NCBI GenBank assembly: GCA_963665545.2
Contig: CAXXKZ010000004.1
Coordinates: 1,240,001 to 1,304,000 of the forward strand
Reading direction: 5' to 3'
Source: G963665545 sp963665545
GTDB taxonomy: Bacteria > Pseudomonadota > Gammaproteobacteria > Xanthomonadales > SZUA-36
DNA length: 64,000 nucleotides
Of this stretch, positions 44,621 to 54,253 are shown piece after piece (positions within the stretch are counted from its first letter, which is position 1; each line of letters opens with the position of its first letter). The position numbers were made by a program, and so were the translations under genes. The notes under the pieces are model-generated. The model was not told the origin of the DNA. It worked only from the letters and a program-made list of their open reading frames with translations, and ran no database searches.

Positions 44621-45091
44621 CTATTCGACTGCCAGCATGGCGTCTGCGCGCAATTCTATTTTGTTCAGGATACGGGCGAACTTGCGGCGCTCGTCGCTGC
44701 TCAGCCCGGCGAGCAATTCGTCCTCGATCTTTTTGGCAACCGGGGCAATGGCGTTGAAGACTTTTAGCCCTTTCCTGGACAGCTTGAGTTCGACTCTTCG
44801 CCGGTCTTGCTGGTCAATGCGGCGCGTGATGAGCTGCTTTCTGACCAACTGATCCACGGCCCTCGACGTTTGAACAGGATCCAGACCGATTCGTTGACTC
44901 AATTCCTTGCTCGACAAAGGACCGCTACTGCCAATGTTGGCCAGCGCTCTCCAGCCAGGCGGATTCAAGCCATATTTGCTCAGCGAAACCGCCCTGATGC
45001 GCTGTGCCGCATGCCGCGCCACGCGCCACATCCTGTAGGGCACCCAATCATTGATATTCCACTGGGGTGGGTCGATTAGATTACCGGTCAT
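44621..45091 (-). CDS. MarR-family transcriptional regulator
   Basis: 156 residues from ATG 45091, preceded by AGGTAG; the reading to 45181 adds a hydrophobic stretch with no ribosome site. Winged helix: SSKELSQRIGLDPVQTSRAVDQLVRKQLI followed by the wing RRIDQQDRRRVELKLSRKG. It leads the operon marR - hydrolase - YCII - RdhA-like and probably controls it in response to an aromatic compound, as many MarR proteins do (inference). Confidence 0.9.
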   Translation of the reverse strand: MTGNLIDPPQWNINDWVPYRMWRVARHAAQRIRAVSLSKYGLNPPGWRALANIGSSGPLSSKELSQRIGLDPVQTSRAVDQLVRKQLITRRIDQQDRRRVELKLSRKGLKVFNAIAPVAKKIEDELLAGLSSDERRKFARILNKIELRADAMLAVE

Positions 45092-45220
45092 ATCATTTTC
45101 TACCTGTGTTGGGCGTCTGAAAATCAGGCAGAAGTTTAGCAAATATAATTGCATTACAAATAGTTTCACGAGCCGATGCAAGCACCAATAAAGTCTGTTC
45201 GACGGGCCGCCCCGGGTGTG

Positions 45221-47437
45221 CTAGAACTGCACCCGCATGCTGATGCCGATTGTTCTGGGCCGTATGTAATAGCCCTCACCGAAGCTTGAACCGTCGGTAA
45301 TTTGCCCCGCTTCATTCGAAAGATTGGCGCCGAACAAGTAGGCCTGCCACTGTCGCCCTTCAATTCCAATTCGGGCGTCAATCTGGTTATATGAGGGAAA
45401 CACCGTTGTGCCAGCAAGGCTTTCATTGCGCTCATCGAGAAAAGTCCAGGTGCCACGCAGCATCCAACCCAGCGAAGCGGTAATGGGGCGGCGGTACTGC
45501 AAGGCCACGGCGTGTTTAAATTGTGGCACCTGGGGCAATTTGGCGCCCGCAGGCGCGCCCGGATTGTCCTGGGTCGTTTCAGCTTTGGTGTAACTGCTGG
45601 CTACCGTCAGTTCGAGATTGTCGGTCAGCAGCGCCATCAAAGATACCTCAGCACCTTTGCTCTCTGCGTTACCGCCGTTGATCGTAAAGCCGAGTGGCGC
45701 CGCACCAGACTCACCGGCCACCTGAACGTTGTCCCAATCGACAAAGAATACCGCACCCTCGAATACCACGCGGCGATTGGCCCATGCCGTCTTCCAGCCC
45801 AGTTCATAACTCCACAAGGTGTCCGGATCGAATATATCCGGCGCCGGCGGCACCGGCACACCAAACGCCATGTTGATCAGGTTTATCGCCGTGGCGGTGA
45901 CGTTGATGCCACCGCCGCGGAAGCCGCGGGCGGCAGAGGCGTAGATTGTGGCGTCATCACTGACATCGAAGGACAGACTGAACCTGGGTGTCCAGACTTT
46001 GTCATTCGCCGAATCGACAATCGCAGAGGGTCCGCCGATGAACAATGTGGGCAGGCCGCTAATAACCGCTACGCTGTCACGATCCTCTTCGAAGTACCGC
46101 ATGCCAAACGCAGCATGAAAGCGGTCGGTGAAATCGAAGTCGATCTGTCCGTAAATGGCCCTTTGTGTGACGTCGCTGACTTCATCGACCAACAGGGAGT
46201 CGAAGCCTGACAGTGCCCGAGGGTCGGTGATGCCGCGGACAATTTGATCTATGCTGGCGTCCTTGTACCAGGCGCCCAGTGTCCACCGAAGTCGTTGCTC
46301 GGAAGAAGACACTAGGCGAAATTCCTGGGTAAATGTTTCCTCCTCGAAGTCAAGATTGAAGGCAACAGTGTCTATGCCGTCTGGAAATTCGCAGGGCGGA
46401 AAACCGAAAGGGCAACCCAGGTTGAAGAGAAAATTCAATCCGGGTCCAATGTCGGAGATGTCTAGTTTCGATTCGGTCTCACGCTCATACAAGCCCGTCG
46501 ATGAAATCAACGTGGCCCAGGGGAATTCGTAGTCCATCGTCAGGTTCGTCAGGCTGTACTCGTCATCTGAGGGCGACAAAAGCCGGGCCGTGGTGTTGTA
46601 ATCCTCGTCTGACTGTGAAGAAGACTCGGACTCACTCTTCTGATACAGCACATTGACCGTGGCAGTGAATTTCTCCCCACCCAGATAGCGGGCAGCCACC
46701 CGTCCGCCAACTTTGTCGACACCGTTGATGTTTTTGCCCAGATTTACCCCGTCAATCCAGCCGTCCTGCTCCTGGAAGTTGCCGTACACCCGAAGTCCGA
46801 GCCTGTTCTCGACCAGTGGGAGATTTATCACGGCCTGGGCCTTGATGCCCCCGCCCCCGCCGTCGGTGCCTGTGCCCTGCATCTCGACCTTGGCGGCAAA
46901 CTCGTTGGGATCGGGTTGATTGGTGATGACCCTGATCACACCGCCCATGGACGCCTCCCCATAGAGGGTGCCCTGGGGGCCGCGCAGCACTTCAATCCGG
47001 TTGACATCAAAGGTCATCAAGTCCGGTTGATCAAAAGGGCTGGTGATCGGAATTTCATCGATGTAGACGCTGACAGTGGCATTGCCCTGCAACGAGGACA
47101 CGCCACGCATCGTGATGCGGGCCGAACCTTCATTGTTCTGCTGATATTCCATGCCGGGAACCAGCGCAGCAATGTCGGTGAAATTGGTGCCACCAATATC
47201 ATAGATCATTGATTCGGAAAATGCGCTGATGGCAATCGGCACATCCTGCAGTTGCTGTTCACGCCGCATTGCGGTGACGATAATTTCCTCAATCTGCAGT
47301 TCATCGCCGACCCCAGCTGAGGTCTGCGCCATTGCAAACGAGGGCCATAGCGCGAATGCCAGAGCCGTAACACACATCGGGATTACACAGGTCCTACAGG
47401 TTGGGCTGTCTTTTGAAAAAGCGCTTGTGTGCCGCAT
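45221..47437 (-). CDS. TonB-dependent outer-membrane receptor
   Basis: 738 residues with strong ribosome site (AGGAGAGGAAA) before ATG. A signal peptide (about residues 1-38) is followed by TonB box IEEIIVTAMRREQQ, the plug with VLRGPQGTLYGEASMGGVIR, and a barrel ending in RTIGISMRVQF with terminal Phe. No STN domain is present. It is divergent from a TetR gene, with operator-like repeats between them, so the import of some ligand is probably regulated by that repressor. The substrate is unknown. Confidence 0.93.
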   Translation of the reverse strand: MRHTSAFSKDSPTCRTCVIPMCVTALAFALWPSFAMAQTSAGVGDELQIEEIIVTAMRREQQLQDVPIAISAFSESMIYDIGGTNFTDIAALVPGMEYQQNNEGSARITMRGVSSLQGNATVSVYIDEIPITSPFDQPDLMTFDVNRIEVLRGPQGTLYGEASMGGVIRVITNQPDPNEFAAKVEMQGTGTDGGGGGIKAQAVINLPLVENRLGLRVYGNFQEQDGWIDGVNLGKNINGVDKVGGRVAARYLGGEKFTATVNVLYQKSESESSSQSDEDYNTTARLLSPSDDEYSLTNLTMDYEFPWATLISSTGLYERETESKLDISDIGPGLNFLFNLGCPFGFPPCEFPDGIDTVAFNLDFEEETFTQEFRLVSSSEQRLRWTLGAWYKDASIDQIVRGITDPRALSGFDSLLVDEVSDVTQRAIYGQIDFDFTDRFHAAFGMRYFEEDRDSVAVISGLPTLFIGGPSAIVDSANDKVWTPRFSLSFDVSDDATIYASAARGFRGGGINVTATAINLINMAFGVPVPPAPDIFDPDTLWSYELGWKTAWANRRVVFEGAVFFVDWDNVQVAGESGAAPLGFTINGGNAESKGAEVSLMALLTDNLELTVASSYTKAETTQDNPGAPAGAKLPQVPQFKHAVALQYRRPITASLGWMLRGTWTFLDERNESLAGTTVFPSYNQIDARIGIEGRQWQAYLFGANLSNEAGQITDGSSFGEGYYIRPRTIGISMRVQF

Positions 47438-47554
47438 TTTCCTCTCCTTCGCTGGGGGGGGCGAAACTACAGGGCAGAGCTGTCAGCAGATACCTTCGAA
47501 ATTATTACAAAAAGGCGGTATATCGTTATGTAGTTAAATATTGCCGATTAAACC

Positions 47555-47597
47555 TACCTACGGGTATAGTAGAATAAATGTACCTACAGGTATACTA
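47555..47597. promoter_or_regulatory. Two operator-like repeats between the receptor and tetR genes
   Basis: TACCTACGGGTATAGTA (47555-47571) and TACCTACAGGTATACTA (47581-47597) match at 15 of 17 positions, start 26 bp apart, and are partly palindromic (TACC...GGTA). Each overlaps a TATAGT/TATACT -10-like hexamer. They lie 29 bp before the tetR GTG. Confidence 0.65.
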
Positions 47598-47625
47598 ATT
47601 GTCAAACTAACTGCACAATACGGCT

Positions 47626-48246
47626 GTGAAACCCTCAAGAGAAGCGCGCAGAATCGGCGTTAAGGAAAAAGCTGACCATGACGGTCGGCGCCATATCATC
47701 CTGTGTGAAGCTGCACGGTTGTTTACCCTCAATGGCTTCCAGAACACCAAGCTGGTAGACCTCGCAGATCGCCTCAATGTTACCAAACCCACGCTGTACC
47801 ACTACATTGAAAGCAAAGAGGAAATAATTCACCAAGTGTTGACCATTGGCAATGAACGCAACGCTTCACTGGTGCGGCAGGCGCGCGATTCTTCAGAGAG
47901 CGGCCTTGGGAAACTCGAGATATTTCTGCGTGGCTACGCCCGCGCAACGGTCGATGACTTCGGCCGCTGTGTCATCCTGGCGGACCCGCGAATGCTGTCA
48001 GGGCGATTGCGCGAGCAGCACCGCCAGGCTTACCGGTATGTTCTCGATGAAATAGCTGACATCATCGGAGAGGGGATTCGCGACGGATCGATTCGTGATT
48101 GTGATCCTCATCTTCTGACGTTTGCCTTAATGGGCACATTCAACAGTCTGTCAATTTGGTTTCACCACGAAGGCAAAATGACCGTAGAGGACGTGACTGA
48201 GGCATTTCTTGGGTTTTTCGAAAGCGCAATGGCTGCAAAGCCCTGA
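47626..48246 (+). CDS. TetR-family transcriptional regulator
   Basis: 206 residues from GTG 47626. The N-terminal helix-turn-helix is ILCEAARLFTLNGFQNTKLV plus LNVTKPTLYHYIESKEEII, a near-textbook TetR DNA-binding domain; the C-terminal part resembles TetR_C ligand domains of the AcrR type. It probably represses itself and the divergent TonB receptor through the two repeats at 47555-47597. Confidence 0.92.
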   Translation: MKPSREARRIGVKEKADHDGRRHIILCEAARLFTLNGFQNTKLVDLADRLNVTKPTLYHYIESKEEIIHQVLTIGNERNASLVRQARDSSESGLGKLEIFLRGYARATVDDFGRCVILADPRMLSGRLREQHRQAYRYVLDEIADIIGEGIRDGSIRDCDPHLLTFALMGTFNSLSIWFHHEGKMTVEDVTEAFLGFFESAMAAKP

Positions 48247-48295
48247 CCCGCTACGTTCAATATTCGCATGACAGCCATTGCCCATTGGCCTGGCA

Positions 48296-51200
48296 TCATT
48301 GTGGGACGGTAATGTGCTTGACCTGATTGGATTTTGCCCACGCATTGATCGGAGCAATGTACTCCCTGCTGATGGCTTCAAGCTCCTCGCCGCGCCGGCC
48401 CCATTCCGCTTTCAAGTCAGCAAAGCGAGAGAGTGCCCCATCCGTCACGGGCGCTCCGGTATTATCAATGACATCAAGCAAATAGCGCAGTTGGCCGGCC
48501 AGTTTGGTTTCCCAGGCATCTTCATCCTCATAAGTTTGATGCAGTTCCTGATTGATCAATTTGTCCCAATCAGAGATCCGGTCAATGGCTGAAACGGCCA
48601 AGGCCGACAGAGCGGCATCTTCGGCGTGGTCGGCCAACAAGGATTGCACTTCACGCCGTGCGCGTCGCGCCCCTTCCAACTGTTCCAGCACCACGTTCAT
48701 CAACGCGCTGACATCCGTGAGTGTTTCCGACCAGGCCTCGATAGCATGCTCCGACGCCTTGACTCTGGGGTCCGAGACAATGTTGAAAGTGACCCAACGT
48801 TCAATTTCGCCGATTGAAATTCGAGCCCGGTAAGTACCCGGTATTACACGCGGGCCGCTGAATCCAGCGAAAATGTCGACGTCGGCAATGCAACGAATGT
48901 TTTCCTGTTTCATGTCCCAGACCCAACGATTCAGGCCCGTCTCGGCAGGAGGATATTTGATCGTGAATGGCAGCCTGGGATCCATATTCCCAATTCTGCA
49001 TCGATCGTGGGCACTTTCCTCGCCACTGTAGAGACGAACCAGCTGCCCGGCCTGATCCAGAATTTCAATGGACAAATCCCCGCTGACGCCCTCGCCAATT
49101 GAATAGTACAAAGGCACGCCCGCAGCTGGATTTTCGCCTTCAAATTGCCCGACTTTTCTGCCCTTGGGAATCATTTGTGTGGCAGACGGCGTGAACACAT
49201 GCAGCGTAGCGTCAAGACCACTGGAGGCGGCCTCGCGCACCAGGAACAGGTCGTCCAGCACCCACAATGCCCTGCCCTGCGTCGCGGCGACGAGATTATC
49301 GTGACGCAGCGCCAGATCGGTGATGGGTACGGGCGGCAAATTGAGCTGCAGGGACTGCCAATCTTTTCCGCCATTGGGGGACACAAACATGCCCGCTTCA
49401 GTCCCGGCATACAACAAGCCCGGCACCTGGGAATCCTCGCGGACGACGCGGACAAAGGCATCCATTGGCAGGCCCTTGTCGATGCGTCGCCAGCGTCGTC
49501 CGTAATCATGGCTGACATAAATATAAGGCCGCAAGTCGTTGAGCTTGTAGCCCGTTACCGCCAGGTAGGCGGTACCGGGATCATGCGGGCTGAGTTCAAT
49601 TGCGTTGATCATGGCCTCGCTTTGATGCGGGGGCGAGACGTCTTCCCAGTGTTCGCCGTTGTCACGGGTCAGGTACACCAGACCATCGTCACTGCCCGCC
49701 CAGATCGTTCCGGCCTGTGCCGGAGATTCAACGATGTAGAAAATCGTGTTGTAGAATTCCGCGCCGACATTTTCCGGGGTCAGTGGCCCACCGTTACGGC
49801 CCTGCTTGCTGAGGTCATTACGGGTAAGGTCGGGACTGATCTCTGACCAGGTCATACCGCGATCCGTACTCCTCAGCAGCACCTGGGTTCCGAAGTAGAT
49901 GATGGACGGGTCATGCGGTGACACTGCAACGGGCGCGTTCCAGTTAGCACGATATTTCAGGTCCTTCGAATCCTTGCCGTATACCATTTCCGGATAAGGA
50001 ATGATGGAACGAGTGAGCCTGGTTTTGTGGTTGTATTCGGTCAGTGTGCCGTTAATGGTCGTTGCGTATACCAGCGAGGGGTCATCCGGATCGAAGGCAA
50101 TGTGGGCGCTTTCGCCGCCACCAACAGGATAAAAATCTTCAACGCCGATCCCGCTGTCAAAAGTACGGCTGGCGATGGCGACGGTTGAATTGTCCTGCTG
50201 ACCGGCATAAATCCGGTAAGGGATCAAATTGTCCGTCACCACGCGGTAGAACTGTGCAGTGGGTTGATTCATGATGCTCGACCAGGTTTCACCGCCATCA
50301 AAAGTGATCGTCGCACCGCCGTCATTTGCGTTGATCATGTTTCGGCTGTCTTTGGGGTTAATCCAGTGATCGTGATGATCACCGTGCGGCAATTTCATCT
50401 TTTCCCAGCTCTTGCCGCCATCCACGGATTTCATCATCGGCACATTCATCACATAGACGGTGTCCTCATCCACCGGGTCGGCTGTGATATGAATGTAATA
50501 CCTGGCGCGGGAATGCAGCACCCGATGACCGTTAATAAGGACCCAGGTTTTGCCCGCATCTTCGCTGCGGTACAAGCCGCCTTTTTCGTGTTCGGCTTCA
50601 ACGATGGCGTAAAGACGATCCGGATTACTGGCAGAAACATCAACGCCAATCTTGCCGATCATTTCCGGCAGTCCCCCACCCAGTTTCTCCCAGCTATCAC
50701 CCCCATCGATGGATTTATAAATACCGCCATCGGTGCCACCGGAGTGGATAAACCAGGGCTTGCGGCCGTGATTCCACATGGCCGCGTAGAGGATGCGGGG
50801 ATTGGTCGGATCCATTGCCAGGTCCGAAGCACCCGTGCTGGGCCCGACCTGCAAAACATGTTCCCAGCTTGCACCGCCGTCACCAGTGCGGAAAATGCCT
50901 CGCTCTTCGTTCGGCCCCCAGATCTGACCCTGGACTGCGATGTAAGCGATAGCCGAATTCTGCGGATTGATCTTGATACGGGATATCTGGCCAGATGCTT
51001 CAAGGCCAATGTGCTTCCAGGTGCGACCCGCGTCAGTGGATTTCCACACGCCGTCACCATGGCTCGTTGTCACACCGCGAATCGGGGATTCACCGGTGCC
51101 GACGTAGATCACGTTGGGGTCTGATTCAGCAACAGCCACCGCACCAATGGTTCCGACTTTGAAAAATCCGTCAGAGAGATTTTCCCAGGTCACACCCGCA

Positions 51201-51436
51201 TTTTCGGTTTTCCAAACGCCACCACCGGTGGCGCCCATGTAATAAAGTAGCGGATTGCCGGGCACGCCGGTCACCGTGGTAACGCGGCCGCCGCGATATG
51301 GGCCGATCAGGCGCCAGTCCAGTCCTTCCAAGGATTCTGATGCAAACTTATCGGCGCCATTTACAGACGAAGCTGCGCCCAGCAATACAGTTGCAAAAAA
51401 CGCGCGGAATACGACTGCAGACGGAATAATCGACAT
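48296..51436 (-). CDS. Exported BNR/Asp-box beta-propeller protein (sortilin-like VPS10 type)
   Basis: 1,046 residues with ribosome site GAGGAA and a signal peptide (ATVLLGAASSVNGA). At least ten Asp-box motifs (S/T-x-D-x-G-x-x-W) are visible, such as STDAGRTWKHI, SIDGGDSWEKLG, SEDAGKTWVLI and SHDYGRRWRRI, forming one or two beta-propellers. A C-terminal 300 residues are more helical (LLADHAEDAALSALAVS). Annotated homologues are often called glycosyl hydrolases on the propeller alone, but no catalytic acid can be assigned here. Location periplasmic or surface. It is convergent with tetR, 49 bp apart. Confidence 0.85.
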   Translation of the reverse strand: MSIIPSAVVFRAFFATVLLGAASSVNGADKFASESLEGLDWRLIGPYRGGRVTTVTGVPGNPLLYYMGATGGGVWKTENAGVTWENLSDGFFKVGTIGAVAVAESDPNVIYVGTGESPIRGVTTSHGDGVWKSTDAGRTWKHIGLEASGQISRIKINPQNSAIAYIAVQGQIWGPNEERGIFRTGDGGASWEHVLQVGPSTGASDLAMDPTNPRILYAAMWNHGRKPWFIHSGGTDGGIYKSIDGGDSWEKLGGGLPEMIGKIGVDVSASNPDRLYAIVEAEHEKGGLYRSEDAGKTWVLINGHRVLHSRARYYIHITADPVDEDTVYVMNVPMMKSVDGGKSWEKMKLPHGDHHDHWINPKDSRNMINANDGGATITFDGGETWSSIMNQPTAQFYRVVTDNLIPYRIYAGQQDNSTVAIASRTFDSGIGVEDFYPVGGGESAHIAFDPDDPSLVYATTINGTLTEYNHKTRLTRSIIPYPEMVYGKDSKDLKYRANWNAPVAVSPHDPSIIYFGTQVLLRSTDRGMTWSEISPDLTRNDLSKQGRNGGPLTPENVGAEFYNTIFYIVESPAQAGTIWAGSDDGLVYLTRDNGEHWEDVSPPHQSEAMINAIELSPHDPGTAYLAVTGYKLNDLRPYIYVSHDYGRRWRRIDKGLPMDAFVRVVREDSQVPGLLYAGTEAGMFVSPNGGKDWQSLQLNLPPVPITDLALRHDNLVAATQGRALWVLDDLFLVREAASSGLDATLHVFTPSATQMIPKGRKVGQFEGENPAAGVPLYYSIGEGVSGDLSIEILDQAGQLVRLYSGEESAHDRCRIGNMDPRLPFTIKYPPAETGLNRWVWDMKQENIRCIADVDIFAGFSGPRVIPGTYRARISIGEIERWVTFNIVSDPRVKASEHAIEAWSETLTDVSALMNVVLEQLEGARRARREVQSLLADHAEDAALSALAVSAIDRISDWDKLINQELHQTYEDEDAWETKLAGQLRYLLDVIDNTGAPVTDGALSRFADLKAEWGRRGEELEAISREYIAPINAWAKSNQVKHITVPQ

Positions 51437-51513
51437 GATATTGCTTCCTCAAAATGGCCGTCCTTATCATATCAAAGGCTGCAACCGGCACATCCATTCC
51501 AGGTGAAATGATC

Positions 51514-51543
51514 AAAAAAAAACGCCGGGGCAAGCCCCGGCGT
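51514..51543 (-). terminator. Intrinsic terminator after pnp
   Basis: A 9-bp perfect stem ACGCCGGGG / CCCCGGCGT with loop CAAG is followed on the minus strand by nine T (complement of 51514-51522). It lies 28 bp after the pnp stop. Confidence 0.93.
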
Positions 51544-51570
51544 CGCTGAACTTATATCATGGGCTGAAAA

Positions 51571-53664
51571 TCAGTCCTCTTCGGTCAGCGCCTTCATGCT
51601 GAGGCGAATACGCCCCTGCTTGTCGACTTCCAAGACTTTCACTTTAACCATCTGACCCTCGGAAACGACATCGGTCACATTCTCTACGCGCTCGTGAGAG
51701 AGCTGAGAAATGTGTACCAGCCCATCTCTGCCCGGTGTCAGAGTTACGAATGCGCCGAAATTCATGATCTTGATCACCTTGCCTTCAAACACCTGGCCCG
51801 GTTCGATATCGGCAGTGATCTGCTCGATACGCTTGCGCGCATCATCGGCGGCTTCCTTGTTAACAGAAGCAATCGTCACCGTACCATCGTCTGCAATATC
51901 AATTGTGCATCCGGTTTCTTCGGTAATGGCGCGTATGGTGACGCCGCCTTTACCGATGACGTCGCGAATTTTGTCCGGGTGTACCTTGACCGTGATCAGT
52001 CGCGGTGCATATTCGGACATTTCGCTACGAGGTTCTGAAATGACCTTGTTCATCTCTTGCAGAATAAAGTTGCGGCCATCACGCGCCTGCGACAGTGCGA
52101 TCTGCATGATTTCTTCGTTGATACCCTCGATCTTGATATCCATCTGCAACGCGGAGATTCCCGCTTCGGTACCCGCTACCTTGAAATCCATATCGCCCAG
52201 GTGATCTTCATCGCCGAGAATATCGGACAGTACTGCAAAGCGGTCGCCTTCCTTGATGAGGCCCATTGCAATGCCGGCTACCGCCGCCTTGACCGGAACA
52301 CCGGCGTCCATCAGGCACAACGAGGTGCCGCACACGGAGGCCATCGAACTGGACCCATTGGACTCAGTGATTTCAGACACCACGCGAATCACATAGGGAA
52401 ACTCTTCGAGGGTCGGCAATACCGCAGCGATTCCGCGCCTGGCCAGTCGGCCATGACCAATTTCACGTCGTTTGGGTCCACTCATAAATCCGGTTTCGCC
52501 GACGCAATATGGCGGAAAATTGTAATGCAACATGAATGGGTCTTTGTATTCGCCCGTCACTGCGTCAATGATTTGAGCGTCACGGCCAGTGCCCAGCGTA
52601 ACGGCGACAATGGCCTGGGTCTCGCCGCGAGTAAACAGGGCTGAGCCATGTGACCGCGGCAGCAAACCGCACTCAACAGAAATCGGCCGAACCGTGGACA
52701 GGTCGCGTCCGTCGATACGGGGATTGCCTGCCAGAATATGCTCGCGAACCTGAGTCTTTTCCAGCTTTGAGAATGCGCTGGAAACGTCTTCCCTGGAAGG
52801 TGCTGACTCGTCGTCCTCGTTGCACAAGGCCTCGATCAGTGCACTCTTAACGCCGCCTATGGCATCGCGACGTTGCATCTTGTCGGCAATTGCGTACGCT
52901 TCCTTCAAACCTTCACTCGCCGCATCGCTGACGCGCTGGGCCAAGGATTCATCGAACGCCGGTGCTTCCCAGCCCCAGGAATCCACACCAACCTCTTCGG
53001 CCAATTCACGCACCACTTTGATGACGATTTGCATGGCCTCGTGCCCAAAAGTGACCGCGCCAAGCATCACTTCCTCGGAAAGCAGGTCTGCTTCGGACTC
53101 CACCATCAATACTGCCGCCTCGGTTCCCGCGACCACCAAGTCCAGCCTGGAATCCTTGAGTTGGGTTGCGGTCGGATTTAGAACATATTCGTCATTGATG
53201 TAGCCGACTCGGGCAGCGCCGATTGGTCCACTGAACGGCATGCCGCTCAAAGCCAGGGCGGCCGAGGTACCAATCAAGGCCGGAATATCACCTTCAATGT
53301 CAGGATTGGAGGACATCAAAGTGGCGATGACCTGGACTTCGTTCATGAAACCCTTGGGAAACAACGGGCGAATCGGACGATCGATCAACCTGCAGATCAG
53401 AGTTTCCTTTTCCGTGGGGCGTCCTTCGCGCTTGAAAAAGCCACCCGGTATGCGGCCGGCGGCGTAGAATTTTTCCTGGTAATTGACCGTCAGCGGAAAA
53501 AATGGCCGGCCGGGATCTGCCTCCCGCCTGCCAACCGCCGTGACCAGAACTCGAGTATCTCCCATCGAGACCATCACGGAGCCGGTGGCCTGCCGGGCAA
53601 TTTCTCCGGTTTCCAACACCACTTCATGGTCGCCAAATTGGAACTTCTTGATCAGTTTCTGCAC
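51571..53664 (-). CDS. pnp: Polyribonucleotide nucleotidyltransferase (PNPase)
   Basis: 697 residues from GTG 53664, with AGGA eight bases upstream. Two RNase PH domains flank a helical region. KH domain: RLITVKVHPDKIRDVIGKGG. S1 domain: GKVIKIMNFGAFVTLTPGRD. PNPase degrades RNA 3'-5' with phosphate and is part of the degradosome. It closes the rimP-to-pnp series; a hairpin in the 109-bp gap after rpsO may be a processing site, as in E. coli. Confidence 0.97.
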   Translation of the reverse strand: MQKLIKKFQFGDHEVVLETGEIARQATGSVMVSMGDTRVLVTAVGRREADPGRPFFPLTVNYQEKFYAAGRIPGGFFKREGRPTEKETLICRLIDRPIRPLFPKGFMNEVQVIATLMSSNPDIEGDIPALIGTSAALALSGMPFSGPIGAARVGYINDEYVLNPTATQLKDSRLDLVVAGTEAAVLMVESEADLLSEEVMLGAVTFGHEAMQIVIKVVRELAEEVGVDSWGWEAPAFDESLAQRVSDAASEGLKEAYAIADKMQRRDAIGGVKSALIEALCNEDDESAPSREDVSSAFSKLEKTQVREHILAGNPRIDGRDLSTVRPISVECGLLPRSHGSALFTRGETQAIVAVTLGTGRDAQIIDAVTGEYKDPFMLHYNFPPYCVGETGFMSGPKRREIGHGRLARRGIAAVLPTLEEFPYVIRVVSEITESNGSSSMASVCGTSLCLMDAGVPVKAAVAGIAMGLIKEGDRFAVLSDILGDEDHLGDMDFKVAGTEAGISALQMDIKIEGINEEIMQIALSQARDGRNFILQEMNKVISEPRSEMSEYAPRLITVKVHPDKIRDVIGKGGVTIRAITEETGCTIDIADDGTVTIASVNKEAADDARKRIEQITADIEPGQVFEGKVIKIMNFGAFVTLTPGRDGLVHISQLSHERVENVTDVVSEGQMVKVKVLEVDKQGRIRLSMKALTEED

Positions 53665-53719
53665 TTCACAATTCCTGCTTGATTAAATTGATTGATTATT
53701 AAAATCGGCGTATATGGAA

Positions 53720-53741
53720 AGACTCCGGCAGAGCCAGGTCT
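53720..53741. promoter_or_regulatory. Hairpin in the rpsO-pnp gap, possible RNase III site
   Basis: AGACTCCGGC and GCCAGGTCT form an imperfect stem with a 3-nt loop in the rpsO-pnp gap. In E. coli this gap carries an RNase III-cleaved hairpin that lets PNPase autoregulate; the same role here is inference from position. Confidence 0.3.
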
Positions 53742-53773
53742 ACCAGAGTTTCTAAAAGCCGTGATGCAAAAAT

Positions 53774-54043
53774 TCAGCGACGCAAGCCAAGGCGTTTGAG
53801 CAGTTCGCGGTAGCGTTCGATATCTTTCCTTTTCAGATAATCGAGCAAACTGCGACGCTGACTCACCATCCGCAGCAAACCGCGCCGCGAGTGGTGATCG
53901 CCATTATGGGCTTTAAAATGGTCGGTGAGGTGCTGAATCCTTCCGGTCAGTAATGCAACCTGAACTTCGGGGGATCCCGTGTCGTTTTCTGATCGCGCGA
54001 AATCGCTTACGATCTTGCTTTTGGCTTCTGCATCAAAAGACAT
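53774..54043 (-). CDS. rpsO: 30S ribosomal protein S15
   Basis: 89 residues from ATG 54043, the universal S15 length. Signature HNGDHHSRRGLLRMVSQRRSLLDYLK is complete. S15 binds 16S rRNA early in 30S assembly. A sigma-70 promoter (54168-54196) supplies its own transcription, and an rpsO-pnp order like E. coli follows. Confidence 0.98.
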   Translation of the reverse strand: MSFDAEAKSKIVSDFARSENDTGSPEVQVALLTGRIQHLTDHFKAHNGDHHSRRGLLRMVSQRRSLLDYLKRKDIERYRELLKRLGLRR

Positions 54044-54167
54044 GGTTCCATCTCCATATCTAGAGCCGCGAAGCATTTGAAAAAACCCGCACCGGAATCT
54101 TGTGGTATCCGGCATTAAACGGAGGGTCTTTGCAAAAACTTCGAAGCCCCGGTTAAGTAAGCCGCGT

Positions 54168-54196
54168 AGTTTAACCGCGCACCGCTTTGTAAACAA
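54168..54196 (-). promoter_or_regulatory. rpsO promoter
   Basis: On the minus strand TTGTTT (54191-54196), 17-bp spacer, TAAACT (54168-54173), upstream of rpsO in the 210-bp gap after truB. Confidence 0.6.
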
Positions 54197-54253
54197 GCCC
54201 TATTGCTGAGCTCTGCGGCGGGACCACTGACCCGTTGGCACCGCGTTGAAACC

